A DNA stretch of 64,000 nt from the NCBI RefSeq assembly GCF_004355185.1, contig NZ_CP037922.1, forward strand, positions 4,248,001-4,312,000, in the 5' to 3' direction. Each line of letters starts with the position of its first letter. Position 1 is the first letter of the stretch. The translations under genes were made by a program, and so were the position numbers. Below the pieces are notes generated by a model. It was given only the letters and a program-made list of their open reading frames with translations. It did not search any database and was not told the DNA's origin. Below, piece after piece: positions 52,459 to 60,376 of this stretch. The stretch is from Hymenobacter radiodurans. GTDB lineage: Bacteria; Bacteroidota; Bacteroidia; Cytophagales; Hymenobacteraceae.

Positions 52459-53163
52459 TTGCCCGGCATCCTCTATCTTATTCCCACTATCCTAGCCGAT
52501 GATACGGCCGCACAGGTCCTGCCGGCGCAGGTAGCTACGCACGTGGCCGCGCTCTCGTATTTTCTGGTAGAGAATGCCCGCACGGCCCGGCGCTTTGTGA
52601 AGAGCGTGGCCCCAGCGCACGTAATTGAAGATCTGCGCTTCACGGTGATTGATAAAGACTCGTCGGAAGCAGAAATCAGAGCGGCGCTGAAGCTGGTATC
52701 TGCCGGCCAAGATGCGGGCATTCTATCGGAAGCTGGCTGTCCTGGTGTGGCTGATCCGGGCGCAGAAGTAGCCCGGGTAGCGCACCAATTAGGCATTCAG
52801 GTAGTGCCGTTAGTGGGTCCTTCGTCGTTGTTGTTGGCTTTAATGGCCTCCGGCTTGAACGGGCAAAGCTTTGTATTCCACGGCTATTTGCCCATTGAAA
52901 AAGCCAAGCGAATCGCAGCGTTAAAGCAATTAGAGCGGGCGGCTCTTACCCACCATCAAACACAGCTTTTTATCGAAACGCCTTACCGCAATATGCCGCT
53001 GCTGGATGACTTGCTGGCGCATTTACAGCCTACTACCCGCCTATGCATTGCTGCCAGCCTCACGGCGCCAAATGAGTTTGTCCAAACGCATACCGTAGGC
53101 GATTGGAAGGGCAAGCTGCCCGAGATCCATAAGCAGCCAGCCGTCTTTCTACTTGGTAAGTAA
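52459..53163 (+). CDS. SAM-dependent methyltransferase, RsmI/tetrapyrrole-methylase family
   Basis: A ~234-residue methyltransferase. The family start is LYLIPTILADD..; the likely start codon is the TTG at 52459 (LPGILYLIP), but an ATG at 52399 is also in frame and overlaps the previous gene. AGILSEAGCPGVADPGAEVA and VPLVGPSSLLLALMASGLNG are the conserved SAM-binding blocks, and FIETPYRN is typical of RsmI, which methylates 16S rRNA C1402. It is shorter than E. coli RsmI, so it may be the second, truncated-type member known in Bacteroidota. Confidence 0.85.
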   Translation: MPGILYLIPTILADDTAAQVLPAQVATHVAALSYFLVENARTARRFVKSVAPAHVIEDLRFTVIDKDSSEAEIRAALKLVSAGQDAGILSEAGCPGVADPGAEVARVAHQLGIQVVPLVGPSSLLLALMASGLNGQSFVFHGYLPIEKAKRIAALKQLERAALTHHQTQLFIETPYRNMPLLDDLLAHLQPTTRLCIAASLTAPNEFVQTHTVGDWKGKLPEIHKQPAVFLLGK

Positions 53164-53182
53164 CAGGTAGTAGAATCCGATT

Positions 53183-55369
53183 TTACTTAAACAACTGATA
53201 CACAATCAGCGACGACACATAGGCTAGGCCGGTCATGTAGACTAGCTGCATTAGGGGCCATTTCCAGCCTTTCGTCTCGCGGTACACTACGGCCAGCGTG
53301 CTCATGCATTGCATGGCAAATACATAGAACACTAGCAGAGAAAACGCGCGAGCCGGCGTAAAAAATGGCTGCCCATTTTCGTCTTTCTCAGCGGCGAGCT
53401 TTTGTTGCACCGTGCGCATGTCCGCGTCTTGGCCTACGCTATAAATCGTAGAAATGGTCCCCACAAATACTTCACGGGCCGCAAAAGACGTGATCAACGC
53501 AATACCGATTTTCCAGTCGAAGCCTAGGGGACGAATAGCCGGTTCCAGCGTTCGGCCAAATAGCCCAGCATAAGAGTTCTCCAGCTTCTCAGATGCAATG
53601 TGGTTATCCGTTTCCTCCGGCGACAGTTGTTGCTGAACGGCCGTGGCACGCGCCTGCTGCTCAGCTTTGTCTAAGGCATCGCCCGGTCCATACGATGCTA
53701 GCACCCACAGAATAACGGAAATGGCCACGATGACTTTACCTGCCTGAAACACGAAGGTTTTGACCTTCTCGACGATTGTAATACCTACGTTTTTCCAGCG
53801 AGGCCAGCGGTATACCGGAAACTCCATAATAAAGTAGCTCCGCTCCTGGGTTTTTAGGAGGAACTTCAAGGCCAAAGCTGAGAATATAGCCGATAGGAAG
53901 CCTAATAGGTACAAGCCCATCAGCACCACGCCTTGCAAGTTGAAGAAGCCCAGCACTTTTTCATCGGGCACCACTAAAGCCGTCAGAACGGTATAGACCG
54001 GAATACGAGCCGAGCAACTCATCAGCGGTGTGACGAAGATGGTAATGATGCGGTCTTTCCAATTCTCAATGGTGCGGGCGCTCATTATAGCGGGCACAGC
54101 GCAGGCCACGCCCGAAATGAGCGGCACCACACTCTTCCCGTTCAGTCCGAACTTGCGCATGATGCGGTCCATCATGAACGTGACGCGGGCCATGTAGCCG
54201 GTCTCTTCCAACACCGCGATAAACGCAAACAGCAACGCAATCTGTGGAATGAAGATCAAAACGCCCCCCAGACCCGCAATAACCCCTTCGGTGAGCAGAT
54301 TAATGAGCGGCCCGTTGAAGTTGGTTTGGATAAGTGAGTTGATCAGCGCAATGCCCTGATCGATCAAATCCATGGGGTAGCTGGCCCAGGCAAACACCGC
54401 CTGAAACATCATAAACAGCACCCCGAAGAAAATCAGGTAGCCCCAAACCCGATGGGTCAGGACCTTGTCAAGTTTATTGCTGTACGGCTCATTGCGCTCA
54501 GTGCGCGTCACTGATACCGTGTTGAGCAGAATCTCATTGATGCGGGCGTAGCGGGCAATGGTTTCTTGTGCCTGGCGAGCAGTGGGCTCGAAACCATATT
54601 GTTCCACCAACTCCTGCACGTATTGGCACTGATCAGGCGTCAGAAAGCTGATGTGCCGGAACTGGTGCGCGTAGTGCAACGCCAAATAATCGTTGTGCAG
54701 ATTGAAGTAATACCGAATCTGCCGGATCATGGGCAACAGTTCCTCCGCGGGCTCATAGAAGCTCACCGTGGGTGCATCGAGGTGTTGCGCCATGACAATC
54801 TTCAGCGCGGCCACACCAATGCCCTTGCGGGCGTTCATAGGAATGACGGGAACACCTAGCTCCTGCTGCAACTCCGCAATATCAATTTGGACGCCGTGCT
54901 GCTCAGCTACGTCCATCATGTTGAGAGCCAGCACAGCTGGCAAGCCCAAATCGGCGAGTTGCGTGAACAGCAACAAGTTACGCCGCAGGTTGGAAGCATC
55001 TACCGTGACCACTACGAAATCGGGATACTGCGCCGATTCGCGGTCGTAAAGCAAGTCGGTGATAACCTTCTCGTCCAGGCTCTTCGGGTACAAAGAATAC
55101 GTACCTGGCAAGTCGATGATTTCAGCGCGGTGCTGGGGCGTGAGTTGGCTAATACCGGTTTTGCGGTCAACCGTTACGCCGGGAAAGTTGCCGACCTTTT
55201 GATTCAGGCCCGTAAGCTGATTGAACAGCGAAGACTTACCCGAGTTTGGATTACCTACTAAGGCAATACGCGTCAGCTCTCTGCGGGCGTGAGGCGTATG
55301 TATAGTGTCAACGCCTAGAGCGACGGCCGCCGGAGCGGATTCTGTATGTATAGTTGCCAGGCGAGCCAT
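53183..55369 (-). CDS. feoB: Ferrous iron transport protein B
   Basis: A 728-residue Fe(II) importer. The N-terminal G domain has GNPNSGKSSLFNQL (39-52), FPGVTVDRK, DLPGTYSLYP and NMMD. The C-terminal half holds the membrane domain with the two Gate motifs, including FIPQIALLFAFIAVLEETGY and GVACAVPAIMSARTI, and the final FYVFAMQCMSTLAVVYRETK. It lies 9 bases after feoA. Confidence 0.96.
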   Translation of the reverse strand: MARLATIHTESAPAAVALGVDTIHTPHARRELTRIALVGNPNSGKSSLFNQLTGLNQKVGNFPGVTVDRKTGISQLTPQHRAEIIDLPGTYSLYPKSLDEKVITDLLYDRESAQYPDFVVVTVDASNLRRNLLLFTQLADLGLPAVLALNMMDVAEQHGVQIDIAELQQELGVPVIPMNARKGIGVAALKIVMAQHLDAPTVSFYEPAEELLPMIRQIRYYFNLHNDYLALHYAHQFRHISFLTPDQCQYVQELVEQYGFEPTARQAQETIARYARINEILLNTVSVTRTERNEPYSNKLDKVLTHRVWGYLIFFGVLFMMFQAVFAWASYPMDLIDQGIALINSLIQTNFNGPLINLLTEGVIAGLGGVLIFIPQIALLFAFIAVLEETGYMARVTFMMDRIMRKFGLNGKSVVPLISGVACAVPAIMSARTIENWKDRIITIFVTPLMSCSARIPVYTVLTALVVPDEKVLGFFNLQGVVLMGLYLLGFLSAIFSALALKFLLKTQERSYFIMEFPVYRWPRWKNVGITIVEKVKTFVFQAGKVIVAISVILWVLASYGPGDALDKAEQQARATAVQQQLSPEETDNHIASEKLENSYAGLFGRTLEPAIRPLGFDWKIGIALITSFAAREVFVGTISTIYSVGQDADMRTVQQKLAAEKDENGQPFFTPARAFSLLVFYVFAMQCMSTLAVVYRETKGWKWPLMQLVYMTGLAYVSSLIVYQLFK

Positions 55370-55378
55370 CCGCGCCGG

Positions 55379-55642
55379 TTAGTTTTTCAATAAAATGGTA
55401 GCCGCTTCGCTCACTCGTAGCGAGAGCGTATAATCTTCGTCGCCGAGTACCAGCGTGATGGGGCACCCCAACGGAGCGCGGCTATTCAGGCGCACCTGCG
55501 TGCCCGGAATGCAGCCCATCTCCAACAGCTTCAACGCCATCTCGGGGTCTTGCAGGCAGCAAATCGTCGCGCTCTCGCCCAGACGAAGGTCTTTCACACT
55601 ACGTTGGGTCGTAGCGGCAGCGGTAGTAGAACGGATGGCCAC
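55379..55642 (-). CDS. feoA: Ferrous iron transport protein A
   Basis: An 87-residue SH3-like protein required for FeoB activity. SVKDLRLGESATICCL, LLEMGCIPGTQVRLNSRAPLG-type turns and YTLSLRVSEAATILL match the family. It is immediately upstream of feoB and carries the operon promoter. Confidence 0.92.
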   Translation of the reverse strand: MAIRSTTAAATTQRSVKDLRLGESATICCLQDPEMALKLLEMGCIPGTQVRLNSRAPLGCPITLVLGDEDYTLSLRVSEAATILLKN

Positions 55643-55674
55643 AGGCAGGATCGGTTATTTAGACAGGATTCAAA

Positions 55675-55705
55675 CAAAGGTACGCCCCATTTAGGTTTCG
55701 GCCAA
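55675..55705 (-). promoter_or_regulatory. Promoter of feoAB
   Basis: On the minus strand TTG (55703-55705), a 20-base spacer and TACCTTTG (55675-55682), 33 bases before feoA. Good match to TTG-N19/20-TAnnTTTG. No clear iron-regulator box is recognised. Confidence 0.6.
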
Positions 55706-55825
55706 AAGATGGTTTTCTTCATCTGTATATAAGAAGCAGTTTGAGTGTCTTAGAATTATTCCATCAGAAAATTGCACAGGTATAACTATTCAAGGAAAAC
55801 AGGGATGACATTGGCACATTCATTG

Positions 55826-55833
55826 TAGTTTTG
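55826..55833 (+). promoter_or_regulatory. Candidate -7 box of the first tandem paralog
   Basis: TAGTTTTG, exact TAnnTTTG, about 24 bases before the start at 55857. Confidence 0.5.
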
Positions 55834-55856
55834 GGGTACAACTACTCATTCCTGCT

Positions 55857-56756
55857 ATGTTCAAACGTGTACTTTATCTAGTCGTTTCTGCTCTAATGCT
55901 GCCCTATTTCAGCTTTGCGCAGGCCGATAGAATTTCAGGTCGGGTGGTTGATAAAGAAACGCAGGAGCCTATTCAGTATGCTTCCATCGGCTTGAAAGAA
56001 GAGCAAGCGGGTGCTTTAACCAACGAATACGGCTATTTCCAGATAGCCATGCCGGAAAAAAATCAGAAAGATTCTCTGATTGTAATGGCGTTGGGCTTTA
56101 AGCGTACAGCCATTCTAGTTAGAAAAAGCGACAAGAATCTGGAGGAAATTATCATTGAAGTGCCAAAGCGCGACTATTTGCTGAACGCAGTCAAAGTTGA
56201 GGCCAGTAAGGTGAAGCCTATCGGACTTGGTGCCCGCTCCAATACACCTGGCGATGGCATGATTCAAGGGATGCCAGGCACCCAATATGCTTTTTACGTC
56301 AAGAATGACAAAGGCAAGAAACTAGGTTTAGTACGCACAGTATCATTCTTTATTGGTGAGCACGGCTTCCCCCGTGAGCCCTTCCGCATCCGGATCTATG
56401 CTCCCGATGGCAACTACAGCTCGCCAAACTCCGATTTGCTGACCGAAAACGTTGTGGTATCGGCTATTAAAGGTGGCGCCTGGTACACAGTTGATTTAAC
56501 TCAGTACAACATCGTAGCGCCGGACGAAGGATTCTATGTTGCTATGGAGTGGATCGTGACGGGCGATAAGTTCTACACCACCAATTTTATGGACACTTAC
56601 ACTCCTTATGGGCAGATCTTACGGCCAACGTTCGAGTTCAAGGAGAGCCGGACTTGGAACTACACCATCGGGCGTGGCTGGAGCTTAATAACCTTGGCTA
56701 ACAATGGCATGCGTTACAATGCCATGATTAAGGCCGAGGTAGATATGTACAAGTAA
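55857..56756 (+). CDS. Exported carboxypeptidase-regulatory-like domain protein, tandem copy 1
   Basis: A 299-residue protein with a signal peptide ending SFAQA. The N-terminal domain (ISGRVVDKETQEPIQYASIG, LTNEYGYFQI) is a carboxypeptidase-regulatory-like/carbohydrate-binding fold, the same type as the plug-side extension of SusC-like receptors. The C-terminal half (SFFIGEHGFPREPFRIRIYA, then YTVDLTQYNIVAPDEGF) is unfamiliar. No receptor gene is adjacent. It is followed by a close paralog with near-identical DNA in two blocks. Confidence 0.8.
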   Translation: MFKRVLYLVVSALMLPYFSFAQADRISGRVVDKETQEPIQYASIGLKEEQAGALTNEYGYFQIAMPEKNQKDSLIVMALGFKRTAILVRKSDKNLEEIIIEVPKRDYLLNAVKVEASKVKPIGLGARSNTPGDGMIQGMPGTQYAFYVKNDKGKKLGLVRTVSFFIGEHGFPREPFRIRIYAPDGNYSSPNSDLLTENVVVSAIKGGAWYTVDLTQYNIVAPDEGFYVAMEWIVTGDKFYTTNFMDTYTPYGQILRPTFEFKESRTWNYTIGRGWSLITLANNGMRYNAMIKAEVDMYK

Positions 56757-56857
56757 CATTTACCTGCTTTACTCTACTTATTAAGCTGTTTCTAAGGTCA
56801 GCTTTTACCTACCTATTTCTCTTACAAACTTGTCTTCCGGTCTGTAAACTTCCCTTT

Positions 56858-57757
56858 ATGTTCCAACGCGTACTATTCACCTTTACCCTCTGTCTGCTGC
56901 TTCCGGCACTAAGCATGGCCCAGGAGACTCGGCTATCCGGTCGCATTATCGACAAGAAGACAAAAGAGCCCATCCCCTTCTCTTCCATTGGTTTGAAGGT
57001 GGAGCAGAGTGGTGCTCTTACCAACGAAATCGGCATCTTTCAGATGAACGGTCCCACCAAAAATGCGCAGGACTCCCTGATCGTTCTGGCGCTGGGGTAT
57101 GAGCGCACGGCAGTGCTGGTGAAGCGTGGCGTTAGCCAAGCCGACATGGTAATTGAAGTTTCCAAACGGGTGTATGAACTGGCTGAAGTAAAAGTACAAG
57201 CCAGCAAGGTGAAGGACTTGAAATTAGGCGCACGCTCCAACACGCCCGGCGACGGCATGATTCAGGGAATGCCGGGTAGCCAATACGCGTTCTTTGTAAA
57301 AAATGAAAAAGGCAAAAAGCTGGGTAACGTGCGCTCCGTATCTTTTTACATTGGGGAACACGGCTTTCCGCGCGAGCCTTTCCGAGTGCGCATCTATGCT
57401 CCCGATGGCAACTACAGCTCGCCAAACTCCGATTTGCTCACTGAGAACGTCGTGGTATCGGCGCCGGGCGGCGGACAATGGTTTACCATTGATTTAACTC
57501 AGTACAACATCGTAGCGCCGGACGAAGGGTTCTATGTCGCCATGGAGTGGATCGTAAGCGGTGACAAGTTCTACACCACCAATTTCGACGATAACTATAC
57601 CCCTTACGGTCAGATCATGCGGCCAACGTTCGAATTTAAGGAGAGTCGGACCTGGAGCTATACGCTCGGTAAAGGCTGGACACTGATGACTATGTCGGGC
57701 GCTGGCGGCTTGCGCTACAACGCTATGATCAAGGCGGAAGTAGATATGATTAAGTAA
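56858..57757 (+). CDS. Exported carboxypeptidase-regulatory-like domain protein, tandem copy 2
   Basis: A 299-residue paralog of the previous gene with the same signal peptide type (SMAQE), the same domain order and nearly identical C-terminal blocks (EHGFPREPFRVRIYAPDGNY, DLTQYNIVAPDEGFYVAMEW). The N-terminal halves differ more. It has no clear promoter of its own in the 101-base gap and may be read from the first gene. It ends at a GCCCCCAG-type terminator. Confidence 0.8.
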   Translation: MFQRVLFTFTLCLLLPALSMAQETRLSGRIIDKKTKEPIPFSSIGLKVEQSGALTNEIGIFQMNGPTKNAQDSLIVLALGYERTAVLVKRGVSQADMVIEVSKRVYELAEVKVQASKVKDLKLGARSNTPGDGMIQGMPGSQYAFFVKNEKGKKLGNVRSVSFYIGEHGFPREPFRVRIYAPDGNYSSPNSDLLTENVVVSAPGGGQWFTIDLTQYNIVAPDEGFYVAMEWIVSGDKFYTTNFDDNYTPYGQIMRPTFEFKESRTWSYTLGKGWTLMTMSGAGGLRYNAMIKAEVDMIK

Positions 57758-57786
57758 TTCTTATGTTATCCAATCATTAGTTTATT

Positions 57787-57832
57787 CACTAATAAAAAGC
57801 CCCCAGAAAAATTCTGGGGGGCTTTTTTGTGA
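57787..57832. terminator. Terminator, GCCCCCAG family
   Basis: Core A5 GCCCCCAGAA / TTCTGGGGGGC T6 with short outer CAC/GTG pairing, between converging genes. Five C on the left, six G on the right. Confidence 0.88.
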
Positions 57833-57859
57833 TAGCAGAGCCTAACTCAAGAGCCTGCT

Positions 57860-58468
57860 TTACTTATTGATCACGGCTATTTCAACGCGACGGTTCTGCT
57901 GGCGACCAGCGGCCGTTGCATTCGACGCGACAGGTTTCGACTCGCCCATGGGCTGAATAGCCACGCGCGAAGCTTCGATCTTACCGTTCTGAACCAGCCA
58001 GTTTTTCACAGCCTCAGCACGCTGCTCACTTAGCTCTTTGTTGTACGACTTGGTATCTCGCGAATCAGCATGACCAATGATACGCAGTTGCTTACCAGCC
58101 GACCGTTGCCCAATAGAAGCCGATATCTGCTCCAATGCTTTGGCCGCACTCGGCTTAATGGTAGCCTTATCAGTATCAAACAGCACCGTTTCCTCGATGC
58201 CATACACACTGTACTGGTCATTGCCACGCACTGACACGTCCGGAAGATTAACTTCTGGGAAATCGACGTCGAGCAAATTCAGCGCATCCGTATCAATTAA
58301 GTCACCGTCGGCAACCGCGACGGCAGGACCAGCCTCACCTTCCCGATAGACCACTGCTGTATCAGCAGTAGCTTCTTCGGGCTCATTTTTGGTGGCCGGA
58401 TTTTTCAGGTTGTCGCAGCTAGCCAATAAGGCAGCGGCGCTAAGAATTGCAAACAGGGACTTTTTCAT
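57860..58468 (-). CDS. OmpA-family lipoprotein
   Basis: A 202-residue protein. Start MKKSLFAILSAAALLASCDN at 58468 with lipobox LASC. An acidic linker (DALNLLDVDFPEVNLPDV) precedes the OmpA peptidoglycan-binding domain: VLFDTDKATIKPSAAKALEQ, LRIIGHADSRDTKSYN, LSEQRAEAVKNWLVQNG and GRQQNRRVEI. It anchors the outer membrane to the cell wall. A 21-bp perfect hairpin lies directly before its start codon. Confidence 0.9.
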   Translation of the reverse strand: MKKSLFAILSAAALLASCDNLKNPATKNEPEEATADTAVVYREGEAGPAVAVADGDLIDTDALNLLDVDFPEVNLPDVSVRGNDQYSVYGIEETVLFDTDKATIKPSAAKALEQISASIGQRSAGKQLRIIGHADSRDTKSYNKELSEQRAEAVKNWLVQNGKIEASRVAIQPMGESKPVASNATAAGRQQNRRVEIAVINK

Positions 58469-58474
58469 AGCAGA

Positions 58475-58523
58475 AGAACCGTTGTGGAACCCTGTTCTAC
58501 GCACAGGGTTCCACAACGGTTCT
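58475..58523. promoter_or_regulatory. 21-bp perfect inverted repeat before the OmpA-like gene
   Basis: AGAACCGTTGTGGAACCCTG plus T and its exact complement around a 7-base loop, starting 7 bases upstream of the OmpA-like ATG and 26 bases after the hydrolase stop. No T run follows in either direction, so it may be a terminator without a tail or a translational element. Confidence 0.55.
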
Positions 58524-58548
58524 TTGAGGCTATTGCCTTGCTTGCCTT

Positions 58549-59946
58549 CTATTTAGCTTTCTCGGTAGCTTGCACTATAATCCACTGCCGAATTGCCTCC
58601 TGAGCCTGAGGGGAGAAAGTTGGCTGCGGTTGGCCGTTTACCACTGTCCACTCCGATGGGTCAGCCTGAAACATATGATTTACACCAGGCAATTTGCGGC
58701 TATTTACCGAAGAACTGCTTTTCAGGCCTTTCTGCAGCGAATTAAGATTGACGTCGGCTTCGATATAAGTGTCGGCAGTACCAGAAAGCAATAATACAGG
58801 GCACTTCACACTAGGCAATTTATCAGCTGGATTAAAATCAAGGAAATAGCGATACCGGTCGGTGGTCAACAAGCCAGCGCTAATCTTAGCCGTGGCCATG
58901 TCGATAGATGGATTCGTTTCTCGTAGCATAATAGCCACTAAGCGCTGAGCCTTGGTGTTATCAGGCGTTTGACGAATAACATCTAGGATGGCTTGCCGGC
59001 GCATAACGCCTATTTGCATCTGCGTCACGCTAGCCCCCAAAGAGCGATATAAATCGGCTTGCTGCTGCAGCACTAAGTCGCGGCCGGATATTCCACTGGC
59101 GGCCATTGTAACCACGAAATTAGGAGCCTCTTCATCGGCGGCGGCTAGCAAAGCAAGGTTGCCACCCTCTCCATGTCCAACAACCCCAACTTTAGCAGCA
59201 TTAATTTCAGGACGGCTACGCAGTGCACGCATAGCTGCCTGTAGGTCGGTTAATAAGGCGGGAGGCGTTGCCTCGTTATAGTCACCACCTGATTTACCAA
59301 CTCCTCTATCGTCGAAGCGAAGCACGGCGATACCACGACGAGTCAGGAAGTCGGCCAGCGCGCCCATGGGGCGGTAGTCACCTACCGTGGCATCACGATC
59401 TTGGGCTCCCATATCCGAAATCAATACAACAGCAGGAAATGGGCCTTCACCAGCTGGCACCGTGAGCATACCGCCCAAAGTTAGATTAGCGTCGGTGTTG
59501 GGCACAGCTATTTCCTCCTCGCGATAAGGAGGCGTGAGCCGAGCGCTTTTAGCCGTGCTAATCGGGGCCGACGTGTAACCAAGTGTCAAGGCTACTTGGT
59601 AGCCAGGCTGTTGCCAAGTACCCGTTAATGCTTTCCCATCGGCTGAAACCAAGCCCATGAACTGACTGCCGGCTTCGGGAGCCATGAATACGATGGTATC
59701 ACCTCGTACTTCCACGCTGACTGCCATACGGCTGATCTTTTGCTGCGGTACATCAAGCGTAGCAAAGAAAGAGCCCCCCGTGAGAGCCACTACCCTGAAT
59801 ACTACCTCCAACTGGCCTCCGGGCACAGGTAAAGGACCCTTCCACAATCCATCTAATGCTGGTGCCGCCGCTCGAGCTGGAGCTGCCACAAGCAGTGCAA
59901 TTACCAGACAAAAGCTTAAAAAAGATGAGTAGATAATTTTCTTCAT
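58549..59946 (-). CDS. Exported alpha/beta hydrolase-family protein lacking the nucleophile Ser
   Basis: A 465-residue protein with a signal peptide ending ARAAA. Residues ~30-140 are a beta-rich N-terminal domain; the rest is an alpha/beta hydrolase of the dienelactone/S33-like group (FPAVVLISDMGAQDRDATVG, FLTRRGIAVLRFDDRGVGKS). The elbow reads VVGHGEGGNLAL where the family normally has GHSEGG, so the catalytic Ser is Gly. The acid (SGTADTYIEADVN) and His (GVNHMF) are still present. It is likely a pseudoenzyme or uses another mechanism. Confidence 0.82.
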   Translation of the reverse strand: MKKIIYSSFLSFCLVIALLVAAPARAAAPALDGLWKGPLPVPGGQLEVVFRVVALTGGSFFATLDVPQQKISRMAVSVEVRGDTIVFMAPEAGSQFMGLVSADGKALTGTWQQPGYQVALTLGYTSAPISTAKSARLTPPYREEEIAVPNTDANLTLGGMLTVPAGEGPFPAVVLISDMGAQDRDATVGDYRPMGALADFLTRRGIAVLRFDDRGVGKSGGDYNEATPPALLTDLQAAMRALRSRPEINAAKVGVVGHGEGGNLALLAAADEEAPNFVVTMAASGISGRDLVLQQQADLYRSLGASVTQMQIGVMRRQAILDVIRQTPDNTKAQRLVAIMLRETNPSIDMATAKISAGLLTTDRYRYFLDFNPADKLPSVKCPVLLLSGTADTYIEADVNLNSLQKGLKSSSSVNSRKLPGVNHMFQADPSEWTVVNGQPQPTFSPQAQEAIRQWIIVQATEKAK

Positions 59947-60071
59947 GCAAAAAGGGGTGAGTAGTGGAGTAGGCTAATCGGGGCCGACCAAATGGCAACC
60001 TTAATACATAAGATGCTGCCACATCAGATCGGAAATTCCGCCCTATACAAAACATGCACCAGAGGCACGCA

Positions 60072-60123
60072 AAAATGGCACTGAGAACAGAAAAAAAACT
60101 TTTTCTGTTCTCAGTGCCATTTT
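60072..60123. terminator. 24-bp perfect palindromic terminator of murF-alr
   Basis: Two 24-base perfect arms (AAAATGGCACTGAGAACAGA.. and complement) around a 4-base loop, with T tails in both directions. It lies 254 bases beyond the murF-alr stop on the minus strand. The 430-base gap 59947-60376 otherwise holds only AT-rich sequence with no gene or promoter I can support. Confidence 0.8.
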
Positions 60124-60376
60124 ATTTATAAACCAAGAATAAGAGGATTGCTTTGCGCTAAGTTTATATAGCAATTGAACCCCGCTAGTAATGTAAATGC
60201 ATTGGCAACAAATATTAAAAAAACCTAGTAACCTAAAGAGCGCTTAAGAAAATTTAAAATTTCGTCGGTGCATTTTGGTGGCTATATCGATGCTAGTGAT
60301 ACTCATTTCTATTTTACATTTTTAAATTATATTAAGGGATAGATAGAGAAATATAGAACCTTTATTTACAAAGCAA

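Noticed and set aside
59947-60376. Possible small RNA gene in the AT-rich 430-base gap
   Set aside because: Apart from the palindromic terminator at 60072-60123, I see no promoter box or conserved structure to support a separate RNA.
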